Source: UBA7239 sp964509075 (GTDB lineage Bacteria; Pseudomonadota; Gammaproteobacteria; Pseudomonadales; UBA7239). Taken from it: a stretch of DNA of 64,000 nucleotides. The notes beneath the pieces were generated by a model that was not told the DNA's origin, did no database searches, and saw nothing but the letters and a program-made list of their open reading frames with translations. Position numbers and translations under genes: made by a program. The stretch spans positions 124,001 to 188,000 of the forward strand of contig CAZDWC010000005.1 of NCBI GenBank assembly GCA_964509075.1. The letters run 5' to 3'. Positions 1 through 7,236 of the stretch are shown piece after piece (positions within the stretch are counted from its first letter, which is position 1; each line of letters opens with the position of its first letter).

Positions 1-235
1 CGCGGTAATCGGTTTCGTGTGGATAATCGAGACCAAACGTGGTGCCGGGCAGCATGCCGCCGTAAGTGGGAAAGTAGTATTGCCCTTGATAATGCACGAT
101 CAGGGCGCGGTTGTTGGCCAGCAGCTCGGCGCCACAACTCAAGGCAATCAATGCCAACAACACAATTGCCGAAGCAAGGCCGCGTTTGTGTCGGCAGAAG
201 CGCAGCCATTGCTTGCGGGTTTGAGGATGCAGCAT
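1..235 (-). CDS. yejE: Peptide/microcin C-type ABC transporter permease, YejE-like (partial)
   Basis: Partial inner-membrane permease. The start lies in the window and the 3' part runs off the left edge, so about 78 residues are visible. They show a basic amphipathic start (MLHPQTRKQWLRF), one hydrophobic segment (ASAIVLLALIALS), then the EL-LANN-ALIV-Y-GQYYFPTYGG pattern typical of YejE-type permeases, where a periplasmic stretch follows the first membrane helix. The ATG at 235 has a GGAGAG ribosome site just upstream and begins 13 bases after the yejB stop, so the two are clearly co-transcribed. By family knowledge YejE pairs with YejB as the two membrane subunits of an oligopeptide importer. 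The call rests on the N-terminus and the neighbour only. Confidence 0.8.
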   Translation of the reverse strand, partial: MLHPQTRKQWLRFCRHKRGLASAIVLLALIALSCGAELLANNRALIVHYQGQYYFPTYGGMLPGTTFGLDYPHETDYR

Positions 236-248
236 CAGACTCTCTCCA

Positions 249-1274
249 TCACTCAAAACGCACGCGTGGATCGACAGCCGCTACACAGAGGTCGGACAGA
301 ATATTGCCGATCAGGAACAGCGCCGAAGAAATAAACAGCATGCCCATGACCACCGGGTAATCGCGTTCGACCAGTGCTTCGTAACCCAATAGACCCATGC
401 CATCGATATTGAAAATGGTCTCTACCAAAAAAGAACCGGCGAGCACAATGGAAATACTTTGGCCAAATGATGTAGCTAACGGAATGAGACTGTTGCGCAG
501 TGCGTGGCGAAATACCGCCTGACGAAACGACAGACCCTTGGCAACGGCCGTGCGCACATAATCACTGGCGAGGTTTTCCATCAGGCTGTTTTTCATCACC
601 ATGGACGTCACCGCAAATCCGCCGGCCATATAGGCGATGATCGGTAACACTGCGTGGCTGGCGAGATCGAGCAGTTTTTCACCGGTTTTCAAATCGTCAA
701 AATCATCGCTGACAAATCCACCCAGTGGCAGTACATCCCAATGCGAGGCAAACAGCGTGAGCAGCAGGATACCGAGAATGTAATTGGGAATGGCATAGCC
801 AAAAAACACCAGTGCCGAACTCCAGTGATCAAACGCACTGTCATGCTGCAGTGCCTTGCGTATGCCGAGTGGAATGCACACGCCGTAGGTGAGCAACAAC
901 GTGATACTGCCGAAGAAAAGTGATATGGGCATGCGTTCGGTAATCAGGTTCCATACCGGCTCCTGGTAACGCGTGGAGCTGCCGAGATCTAACTGCACAA
1001 TCCGCGTGAGCCACTGTGCATAACTGACCAGCACCGGTTTGTCGAAGCCGTAATAGGCGCGCAAATCGGCCAGTTGTTCATCTGAGAGTGTGCTGGATGC
1101 AGCGGCATCGCGTTTGCCGTGAGCTGCGCCTTCGCTGCCTGCCAGCTGCGCCTGGGTGATCATCTGCTCGATGGGGCCACCCGGTACAAAACGGGTGAGT
1201 GTGAACACGATCAGCGTAATGCCCAGCAGGGTAGGAATGGTCAGTAACAGGCGGCGCAGCAGGTAACGAATCAT
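249..1274 (-). CDS. yejB: Peptide/microcin C-type ABC transporter permease, YejB-like
   Basis: Inner-membrane permease of a dipeptide/oligopeptide-type importer. It has 341 residues, close to the usual family length. The N-terminus (MIRYLLRRLLLTIPTLLGI) and the first helix followed by VPGGPIEQM are the classic start of DppB/OppB/YejB permeases. A charged insert near residues 45-70 is followed by YYGFDKPVLVSY, then the membrane helices. The cytoplasmic loop around FRHALRNSLIPL is the site that contacts the ATPase. It lies 19 bases after queF and 13 before yejE on the same strand. No ATPase or binding-protein gene of this system is inside the window; they may lie further downstream. The substrate (microcin C-like or other peptides) is inferred from family membership only. 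Confidence 0.85.
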   Translation of the reverse strand: MIRYLLRRLLLTIPTLLGITLIVFTLTRFVPGGPIEQMITQAQLAGSEGAAHGKRDAAASSTLSDEQLADLRAYYGFDKPVLVSYAQWLTRIVQLDLGSSTRYQEPVWNLITERMPISLFFGSITLLLTYGVCIPLGIRKALQHDSAFDHWSSALVFFGYAIPNYILGILLLTLFASHWDVLPLGGFVSDDFDDLKTGEKLLDLASHAVLPIIAYMAGGFAVTSMVMKNSLMENLASDYVRTAVAKGLSFRQAVFRHALRNSLIPLATSFGQSISIVLAGSFLVETIFNIDGMGLLGYEALVERDYPVVMGMLFISSALFLIGNILSDLCVAAVDPRVRFE

Positions 1275-1293
1275 GATTTGCAGGCCTGTTTCA

Positions 1294-2118
1294 TTACTGG
1301 CGCAACTGACGCATGCGTGTGGGTTGCAGCGTGCTGTCGCTGCTGCGGAAAGGGTTGATATCCAGACCGCCGCGTCGCGTAAAGCGACCTTCTATGCTGA
1401 GCAGCTCTGGCTGGCAGTGTTGCCACAGGTCACAGAATATTTTTTCGATGCACTGCTCGTGAAAACCTTGGTGCAAACGATAGGAGCAGAGATAGCGCAG
1501 CAGACTGTCATGCGCGATTTGGGGGCCGCGATAGTGAATGCGTACACTGGCCCAGTCCGGTTGGCCTGTCACCGGGCAGTTGCTGCGCAGCAAGTGGCTA
1601 ACCAGCGTTTCTTCCTGAATCTTGTGGCCAGTTGTCAGCAGGTCTGCGTGGCAGTGGTATTCGTCAATTGAAATGTCTTGTTCGTCTATGCAGGTATCTG
1701 TCCAGGGGGTTATTGCCAGCATGTCGCTTTGCGCGGCAGTCAGCAACTTCACTTCGACATTGCCGTTCACGATGGCAGCTAGATCGCGCACGATGGTTGC
1801 CTGTGCGGTTTGCCAATCCTTGAATGCCGTTTGGTTGAAAGAGTTGAGATAGAGTTTCAGTGATTTGGATTCGACGATGTTCGCAGTGAGTGCACTGTAT
1901 TCGATCAGCGCGCAGGCCGCTTGTGGCTGGCCGCGTGTGTTGAGCCACGAGAGTTCGAAACCTGTCCAGGTGTCACAACCGCCAAACGGCAGTCTTCGTT
2001 GTTCAGGCCAGAAGTCGCGTGTCTGCGCGCGCGGCACCGCTACCAAAAGGCTCGCGTCGTACTGGTCACAGTACGTCGTCTGTTTGCCCAGTGGCAGGTG
2101 TGCAAAAACGTCGCTCAT
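1294..2118 (-). CDS. queF: NADPH-dependent 7-cyano-7-deazaguanine reductase QueF
   Basis: Reduces the nitrile of preQ0 to the amine of preQ1 with NADPH, the last step before queuosine precursor is inserted into tRNA. The 274-residue length fits the long, two-domain (E. coli-like) QueF class. Seen motifs are ESKSLKLYLNSFNQT near residue 83, the QueF substrate-binding signature, and the catalytic cysteine in SNCPVTGQPDW (Cys181). The C-terminal half carries HYRGPQIAHDSLLRYL and FTRRGGLDINPFRS, both typical of the family. The start codon overlaps the stop of the upstream permease gene, so it is translated with the yadG-yadH pair. Sitting between two transporter gene sets is an unusual position, but nothing suggests a function other than tRNA modification. 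Confidence 0.96.
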   Translation of the reverse strand: MSDVFAHLPLGKQTTYCDQYDASLLVAVPRAQTRDFWPEQRRLPFGGCDTWTGFELSWLNTRGQPQAACALIEYSALTANIVESKSLKLYLNSFNQTAFKDWQTAQATIVRDLAAIVNGNVEVKLLTAAQSDMLAITPWTDTCIDEQDISIDEYHCHADLLTTGHKIQEETLVSHLLRSNCPVTGQPDWASVRIHYRGPQIAHDSLLRYLCSYRLHQGFHEQCIEKIFCDLWQHCQPELLSIEGRFTRRGGLDINPFRSSDSTLQPTRMRQLRQ

Positions 2119-2891
2119 CAGCTGCGCAATCCTTGGCCTTTCTCCAGCAAGTGCATGGCATAAAATCCGGCGATGACAATAAAAAATACAATCATGGTAA
2201 ATGCTGCCGCGATATTGATATCGCTGATGCCCAGCACGCCATAGCGAAAAGCGTTGACCATGTACAGGATGGGATTGGCTTGCGATACCGTTTGCCAGAA
2301 TGGCGGCAACAGCTGAATGGAATAAAAGACACCGCCGAGATAGGTGAGCGGTGTCAGTACAAAAGTGGGAATGATAGAGATGTCATCAAAACTCTTGGCG
2401 TAGACAGCGTTGATTAAACCAGCCAGTGAAAACAAAACTGCTGTCAGCAACACTATGCTGATCATGGTCAGCGGGTGCTGGATATGCAATTCGGTGAAAA
2501 ACAATGACAGTGCGGTGACAATGGCGCCCACGCAGAGGCCGCGTGCCACGCCGCCTGCGACATAGCCGGCGAGTATGACCCAGTTGGGAATTGGTGCGAT
2601 CAATTGTTCTTCGATACTGCGCTGGAATTTGTTGCTGTAGAAAGAAGACACGACGTTGGAGTAGGCATTGGTCAACACCGACATCATGATCAACCCCGGT
2701 ACCACAAATTGCATGTAGGTAAAGCCGCCCATTTCACCGATGCGGCTGCCGATCAGCTTGCCGAAAATCACGAAATACAGACCCATGGTAATGGCGGGCG
2801 GCAACAGGGTTTGCACCCAGATACGGGTGAAGCGGCGGATTTCCTTGACCAGCATAGTGCAGAAGGCAATCCAGATTTCCTGTGCGTTCAT
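2118..2891 (-). CDS. yadH: ABC-2 type transporter permease, YadH-like
   Basis: Membrane subunit of an ABC-2 type exporter, 257 residues, the usual length of YadH. Hydrophobic segments near residues 25-45, 60-80, 105-130, 140-165, 175-195 and 230-250 give six membrane helices. The sequence shows the family traits GGFTYMQFVVPGLIMM, the FQRSIEEQLIAPIPNW coupling region, and SFDDISIIPTFVLTPLTYLGGVFY near the end. It overlaps yadG by a few bases at its start and queF at its end, so the three form one translational unit. The partner ATPase is the adjacent yadG. The substrate is not known from the sequence. Confidence 0.9.
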   Translation of the reverse strand: MNAQEIWIAFCTMLVKEIRRFTRIWVQTLLPPAITMGLYFVIFGKLIGSRIGEMGGFTYMQFVVPGLIMMSVLTNAYSNVVSSFYSNKFQRSIEEQLIAPIPNWVILAGYVAGGVARGLCVGAIVTALSLFFTELHIQHPLTMISIVLLTAVLFSLAGLINAVYAKSFDDISIIPTFVLTPLTYLGGVFYSIQLLPPFWQTVSQANPILYMVNAFRYGVLGISDINIAAAFTMIVFFIVIAGFYAMHLLEKGQGLRS

Positions 2892-3841
2892 GCGGCAGCT
2901 CCCTTGTTGGTTTCACGCGTGCTGCTGTCATCTTCATTTAGCAGTTTGACGAATAACTCTTCCAGTCGGTTGGCCTTGTTGCGCATGCTGGTGATGTGGA
3001 TGTTCTGTGCGCTTAATTGCGCGAATAGCTGGTTGAGATTGGTGCCGCGTTTGACTTCCACTTCCAGTACCTGGCTGTCGGTCTGTTTGACGACAAAGCC
3101 GGGCAGTTGAGGTGTCTGTTCAAGTGTATCTTGCAAATCTAGCACAAAGGTTTCCTGATCCAGCGACTTGATCAGCGCTTTCATCGAGGTATTTTCAATA
3201 ATGCTGCCTTTGTTGATGATGGCAATATTGCGGCACAGGTTTTCCGCTTCTTCCAGATAATGCGTGGTGAGAATGATGGTGGTGCCGGCGGCATTGATCT
3301 CGCGCAGGAATTCCCACATGGAACGGCGCAGTTCAATATCGACACCGGCAGTGGGTTCGTCGAGTATCAGTAGTTTTGGCTCGTGCACCAGGGCGCGGGC
3401 AATCATCAAGCGGCGTTTCATGCCACCGGAAAGCATGCGTGCGGGAATATCGCGTTTGTCCCACAGCTCCAGTTTTTTCATGTAGTGTTCGGTGCGCGCT
3501 TTCGCCAGTGCTGCGGGCATGCCGTAGTAACCGGCCTGCGTGCAGATGATGTCAAACACTTTTTCAAACTGGCTGAAGTTGAATTCCTGAGGTACGACGC
3601 CGATATTCTTGCGCGCTTCGGCAAACTGGGTGTCGATATCCAGCCCGAAAATTTTGACGTTGCCCGAAGTTTTGCGCACCAGGGAGCAGAGTATGCCGAT
3701 GGTGGTGGATTTACCCGCGCCGTTGGGGCCCAGCAGGGCGAAGAAGTCGCCTTGTTGCACGTCGAGATCAATGCCTTTCAGGGCTGAAAATCCGTTGGCG
3801 TAGGTTTTATGCAGGTTGCGTATGGAAACAGCGCAGTCCAT
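2888..3841 (-). CDS. yadG: ABC transporter ATP-binding protein, YadG-like
   Basis: ATPase of the YadGH exporter, located at the cytoplasmic face of the membrane. Seen motifs are Walker A (GPNGAGKST), the Q-loop region (GVVPQEFNF), the ABC signature (LSGGMKRR), Walker B (LLILDEPTAG) and the switch histidine (TTHYLEEAE). The open frame extends to 4000, but that would run the coding region through the tRNA-Gly gene. The ATG at 3841 (MDCAVSIRNLHKTYANG) gives 317 residues, close to E. coli YadG, and is the preferred start. An ATG at 3874 is possible. Neither has a strong ribosome site. The 3' end overlaps yadH by four bases. Confidence 0.9.
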   Translation of the reverse strand: MDCAVSIRNLHKTYANGFSALKGIDLDVQQGDFFALLGPNGAGKSTTIGILCSLVRKTSGNVKIFGLDIDTQFAEARKNIGVVPQEFNFSQFEKVFDIICTQAGYYGMPAALAKARTEHYMKKLELWDKRDIPARMLSGGMKRRLMIARALVHEPKLLILDEPTAGVDIELRRSMWEFLREINAAGTTIILTTHYLEEAENLCRNIAIINKGSIIENTSMKALIKSLDQETFVLDLQDTLEQTPQLPGFVVKQTDSQVLEVEVKRGTNLNQLFAQLSAQNIHITSMRNKANRLEELFVKLLNEDDSSTRETNKGAAA

Positions 3842-3939
3842 CTTGGGGAAGCCGGTTGCATGCGGGGGATGCATTATGCCAGAACAGCCATTGGCCGTGG
3901 CACGTATCAAGAAGGCGACAATTAAAGCGAGGTAAAAAA

Positions 3940-4015
<76 letters not shown>

Positions 4016-4064
4016 TTTTAGCTGGTGACTGACACAGTAGAGGGTTGTGTCAGCGTGTAAATAA

Positions 4065-4140
4065 TGGCGTCCCCTAGGGGAGTCGAACCCCTGTCGCCGC
4101 CGTGAAAGGGCGGTGTCCTAGGCCTCTAGACGAAGGGGAC
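4065..4140 (-). tRNA. tRNA-Glu (TTC)
   Basis: The minus strand folds as a 76-nt tRNA with encoded CCA. The acceptor stem is GTCCCCT with AGGGGAC and discriminator G. The anticodon loop CCTTTCACG gives anticodon TTC, and the T-loop is TTCGACT. It closely matches E. coli glutamate tRNA. It is the first gene of a Glu-Gly tRNA pair. Confidence 0.97.
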
Positions 4141-4233
4141 GCTGAGGTCTCCGTTTGGAGAGCGCGCATTTTATGGAGGTGGGCTTTAGGCGTCAAGCGG
4201 TTTTGTGAAAAACTGTTACAAAAAAAGGAACTA

Positions 4234-4276
4234 CAAAAAAGGGGTCAGACCCACCGGATCTGACCCCTTTTTTTTT
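4234..4276 (-). terminator. Hairpin terminator, bidirectional, with palindromic GGGGTCAGA arms
   Basis: The arms GGGGTCAGA and TCTGACCCC pair perfectly around a 9-base loop. The hairpin is flanked by an A-run on one side and a T-run of about ten on the other, so it can stop transcription from either direction. It lies ten bases past the stop of the biotin carboxylase gene, which it should terminate. The GGGGTCAGA-TCTGACCCC core resembles dispersed palindromes I recall as common in gammaproteobacterial genomes, so it may be a mobile-repeat remnant used as a terminator. Confidence 0.75.
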
Positions 4277-4286
4277 CGGGCGACAA

Positions 4287-7136
4287 TCAGGTGTTTTTAG
4301 TGATGAACTCGTCCGTGTATTTCTTCTGGCGTGCAGCGATCTGTTGCGGTGTTTCGATCTCCACCTTTTCATCCGGCGTGATCTTGAACAACGGCTGGCC
4401 TTTCTTGATGATGGTGCCGTCGGTATCGACCAACACAGCGGTTACGGTGCCTGCAAACGGCGCGTAAACCTTGTTGAACATTTTCATGACTTCAACAATG
4501 TAGAGAACATCGCCTTTGTTGAAGTGCGTGCCGACTTCGAGGTACTTGTCCATGCCCGGCGCTTCACGTGGGTAGAACATGCCGCCGGAAGCAGCCAGAA
4601 TCTCGTCGGACTTGGCTGTTGGTGGTGGCACCAGCACTTTCGCCATGCGTTCCTGCAATTCCTTGTCATTCAGTTTTTCCGGAATCTCGATGGACAGATC
4701 TGCATTCACTTTCAGTGAATAGAATCCGCATTTGTCGGCAAGATAGGGGAGGATGCTGAGTATTTCGCAGCCTGCCTGGAAGCCTGCGTGTGCCGCTTGT
4801 ACGGCAGCCCAGTCTTTTTTGGCAATGCCTTTCGGCGCGTCTTTGCCAGCAAGAATGGTTTGCAGTTCATCCCAGCCCGGAGTGCCCAGTTTTTCATCCA
4901 GGGTGGCGTAGAAGTGCGTGGCGTTTTGCAGCACTTCATCGTCGTGATCCCAGATGACATAGGCAGCAGGTGCTTTTTCTTGCGCTTCCATGTTCAGGAA
5001 GTGATAGGTGTCTGCCAGTACTTTTACCGGATTTTCATTCCAGCTGACTTTGCCTTTGGTAACTTTGAAATGCGATTTGTGCAGTGACAACCAGCCAGAC
5101 AAGATGTGTGGATTGCCGAGCAGGGTGTCGAACAGGCGATCAAACAAGGTGATCTTGCGATCGACCACAGCTGCGACGGCTTTCTGCAAATCCTTGTCGC
5201 TACCTGCAGCCGCAATTGCGGCTTTGCGCACGGCTTGCCAGGCGTGTGGCAGATCAATCTGGTTGGCTTGTTCTTTCAGCATGCCAACGAGGGTGAGATA
5301 AGGCACGATGAAACGCGTGGTCGGGCGCGCGTTGATGTTGTTGCCGACAAACCAGTTGACCAGACCGTAGTGGAATTCCAGATTGGTGGCGAGATCCTTG
5401 CCGCGCAACACAGTGCGACGCAGTACTTCGCTCATCGCCTGATAGGTGCTCATGCGGTCATTGCCGGTGGTGAGCAGCAGGGCGATGTTGGAATCGTAAG
5501 CGCCGGCCAGCGTGTATTTCATGAACACATCGGTGTCCGGATTATGCAGCGAGATGCCCTGATCGTCGCGGATTTCGCCGTCGATCGGGTCAGACCATTT
5601 GCTGATTACGCCGCCGGCGTGTGGTTGCAGGGCATCGTTGGTGGCGTTCAGACGTGCTTCCACCGAGGCAATTTCACGCACGCTGCGCGTCGGTTTCGGC
5701 AGGCGCTTGCCGTGACGTGCCAGCAATACCATGACGTTGACCAGCGAGGTGACGGTAAAGCTGTCTTCGCTGTTTTCAGGATTGGTGAACGTCAGTGCAT
5801 AGCAAAGTTCGGTGACGCGGTGTTCCACCTGGATGCGTGTGTTCATTTCCATGAAGTAGTGACGCGCGCCGTCGACAATACATTCAAAAGTGGCAACGGA
5901 ATTGAGTTTCACCGCTTCGCCGAAACGCACGGCTTCCGCTTCCATCTTGTCGAGGATTTCGATGTCGCGCTCGAGTTGTGCCGCTTCGGCTTTCTTGCCA
6001 GCAGTTTTGGCCTCTGCGTGTGCATTGGCGAGGTCTTCGCGAATGACCGAAACCTCCAGCAGTTTCTGCTCGTGCATCTGCAGTGAACAGTCGCGGCCGC
6101 CCATGGTGATGCACCATTGGCCATTGCCGACCACCTGGATTTCCTGGTGGCGCGTGGTCTCGATGTTCATTTCGATCAGCACGTTCTTGTTGTCGCCGAC
6201 GCCATTGCATTTCACTTCAGCGAGCACTTCACGCACCAGCGCAGGCGTAACAGCAGCCGCTTGCTTGATCTGTTCTTCCTTCGTTCCTTTGTAGGACGAT
6301 GGTGCATTGAGAATGCGCTGGCCTTTGCCGCCGCCGCCGGAAATCGCCTTCAGGCGAAAACGGTTGTTGGGGTTTTCGGCAAAAACTTTCAGCATTTCCT
6401 GATGCAGGGTGGCACCGAGATCATCCACCGTGATCACGTCCACGCGTGCTTTGTACGATGCAGCGAGTACGGCTTCCGCTTTGTCTTCCAGCGTTTTTAA
6501 TTTATCGAGTTTGACATCCAGTTTGAAATCCCTGGCAATTTTGGCGAGGCCGGCTTCATTTTTCGCTTTGGCCAACAGGGCCAGCGTGGTGCCGTTGTTG
6601 ATGCCGGGCGTAACGGAAACGCCTGCAGCCAGCGCGGTGCGTTTGGCTTCGTCTTTCAGGCCGGCAGCGCTTTGCGTGAATGAGCCAGGACCAATGAAAA
6701 TCAGGCCGGCATCTTCCATGGCTGACACCATTTCCGCGTCTTCCGACATGAAACCGTAGCCCGCAAAAATACTGTTGTAACCGTTTTCATGCGCGATGCG
6801 CACGATTTGCTGAATGCGCTGATGACGCTCTTCCTTGTTGGCGCCGGTGTAATCCGGTACGCGGTGTACGCGCGAAGGGTCAGTCAGTTTGCGCAGCTCT
6901 GGGGCCAGTGCATTGGTGTAGGTAATGGAATCTTTTTCAGATAGCAGAATGCCGTAGCCGTGAATGCCCATTTCATCAAACACATCCATCGCTTCCTTGC
7001 GGATCGGGCCGCGACAGATGATGAGCGGTTTCATGTCGCGACAGTCGAAGCTTCGCACCCATTCGGATTCGTGTTGATCCAGACGGCGATCGGCGTGGAT
7101 CAAAGGGTTGTTCAGGTAATTCTGTTTGCTGCCCAC
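4287..7136 (-). CDS. Acyl-CoA carboxylase alpha subunit: biotin carboxylase plus biotin carrier domain (long form)
   Basis: Carboxylates its own biotin using ATP and bicarbonate, then hands the carboxyl group to the carboxyltransferase encoded just upstream. It has 949 residues from the GTG at 7136, which has GAGGA eight bases upstream; a TTG at 7151 is possible but lacks such spacing. Seen are the ATP-grasp glycine loop GGGGKGQR, the active-site segment EMNTRIQVEHRVTE (usually HPVTE) and, near the end, the biotinylation motif EVMKM with the lysine at about residue 885. The first 40 residues, and the ICRGPIRKEAM segment in place of the usual ANRGEIA, depart from standard biotin carboxylases. 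A long middle region (about 560-830) links the two domains. The substrate acyl-CoA cannot be read from the sequence. Confidence 0.88.
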   Translation of the reverse strand: MGSKQNYLNNPLIHADRRLDQHESEWVRSFDCRDMKPLIICRGPIRKEAMDVFDEMGIHGYGILLSEKDSITYTNALAPELRKLTDPSRVHRVPDYTGANKEERHQRIQQIVRIAHENGYNSIFAGYGFMSEDAEMVSAMEDAGLIFIGPGSFTQSAAGLKDEAKRTALAAGVSVTPGINNGTTLALLAKAKNEAGLAKIARDFKLDVKLDKLKTLEDKAEAVLAASYKARVDVITVDDLGATLHQEMLKVFAENPNNRFRLKAISGGGGKGQRILNAPSSYKGTKEEQIKQAAAVTPALVREVLAEVKCNGVGDNKNVLIEMNIETTRHQEIQVVGNGQWCITMGGRDCSLQMHEQKLLEVSVIREDLANAHAEAKTAGKKAEAAQLERDIEILDKMEAEAVRFGEAVKLNSVATFECIVDGARHYFMEMNTRIQVEHRVTELCYALTFTNPENSEDSFTVTSLVNVMVLLARHGKRLPKPTRSVREIASVEARLNATNDALQPHAGGVISKWSDPIDGEIRDDQGISLHNPDTDVFMKYTLAGAYDSNIALLLTTGNDRMSTYQAMSEVLRRTVLRGKDLATNLEFHYGLVNWFVGNNINARPTTRFIVPYLTLVGMLKEQANQIDLPHAWQAVRKAAIAAAGSDKDLQKAVAAVVDRKITLFDRLFDTLLGNPHILSGWLSLHKSHFKVTKGKVSWNENPVKVLADTYHFLNMEAQEKAPAAYVIWDHDDEVLQNATHFYATLDEKLGTPGWDELQTILAGKDAPKGIAKKDWAAVQAAHAGFQAGCEILSILPYLADKCGFYSLKVNADLSIEIPEKLNDKELQERMAKVLVPPPTAKSDEILAASGGMFYPREAPGMDKYLEVGTHFNKGDVLYIVEVMKMFNKVYAPFAGTVTAVLVDTDGTIIKKGQPLFKITPDEKVEIETPQQIAARQKKYTDEFITKNT

Positions 7137-7171
7137 GAGCGTAATCCTCAAATCAAATTCGGTTGTGGTGT

Positions 7172-7221
7172 GTAGGGGCGTGATTCATCACGCCCACGGT
7201 CGCCATGAATGGCGACCCTAC
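7172..7221. repeat. Nested palindrome: two adjacent hairpins within outer GTAGGG/CCCTAC arms
   Basis: Between the two carboxylase genes lie two back-to-back perfect hairpins: GGGCGTGATTCATCACGCCC, and GGTCGCCA with TGGCGACC around TGAA. Both sit inside outer inverted arms GTAGGG and CCCTAC. The 50-base size and layout resemble a REP-like or miniature mobile element. It lies inside the carboxylase operon transcript, so it may also affect mRNA stability or the ratio of the two subunits. No second copy was seen in this window. Confidence 0.75.
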
Positions 7222-7236
7222 GGGTGTCCGTGTCGA

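Noticed and set aside
5106..6086. Plus-strand frame of 326 codons inside the biotin carboxylase gene
   Set aside because: It is a shadow of a clear conserved gene on the other strand, and shows no domain of its own.
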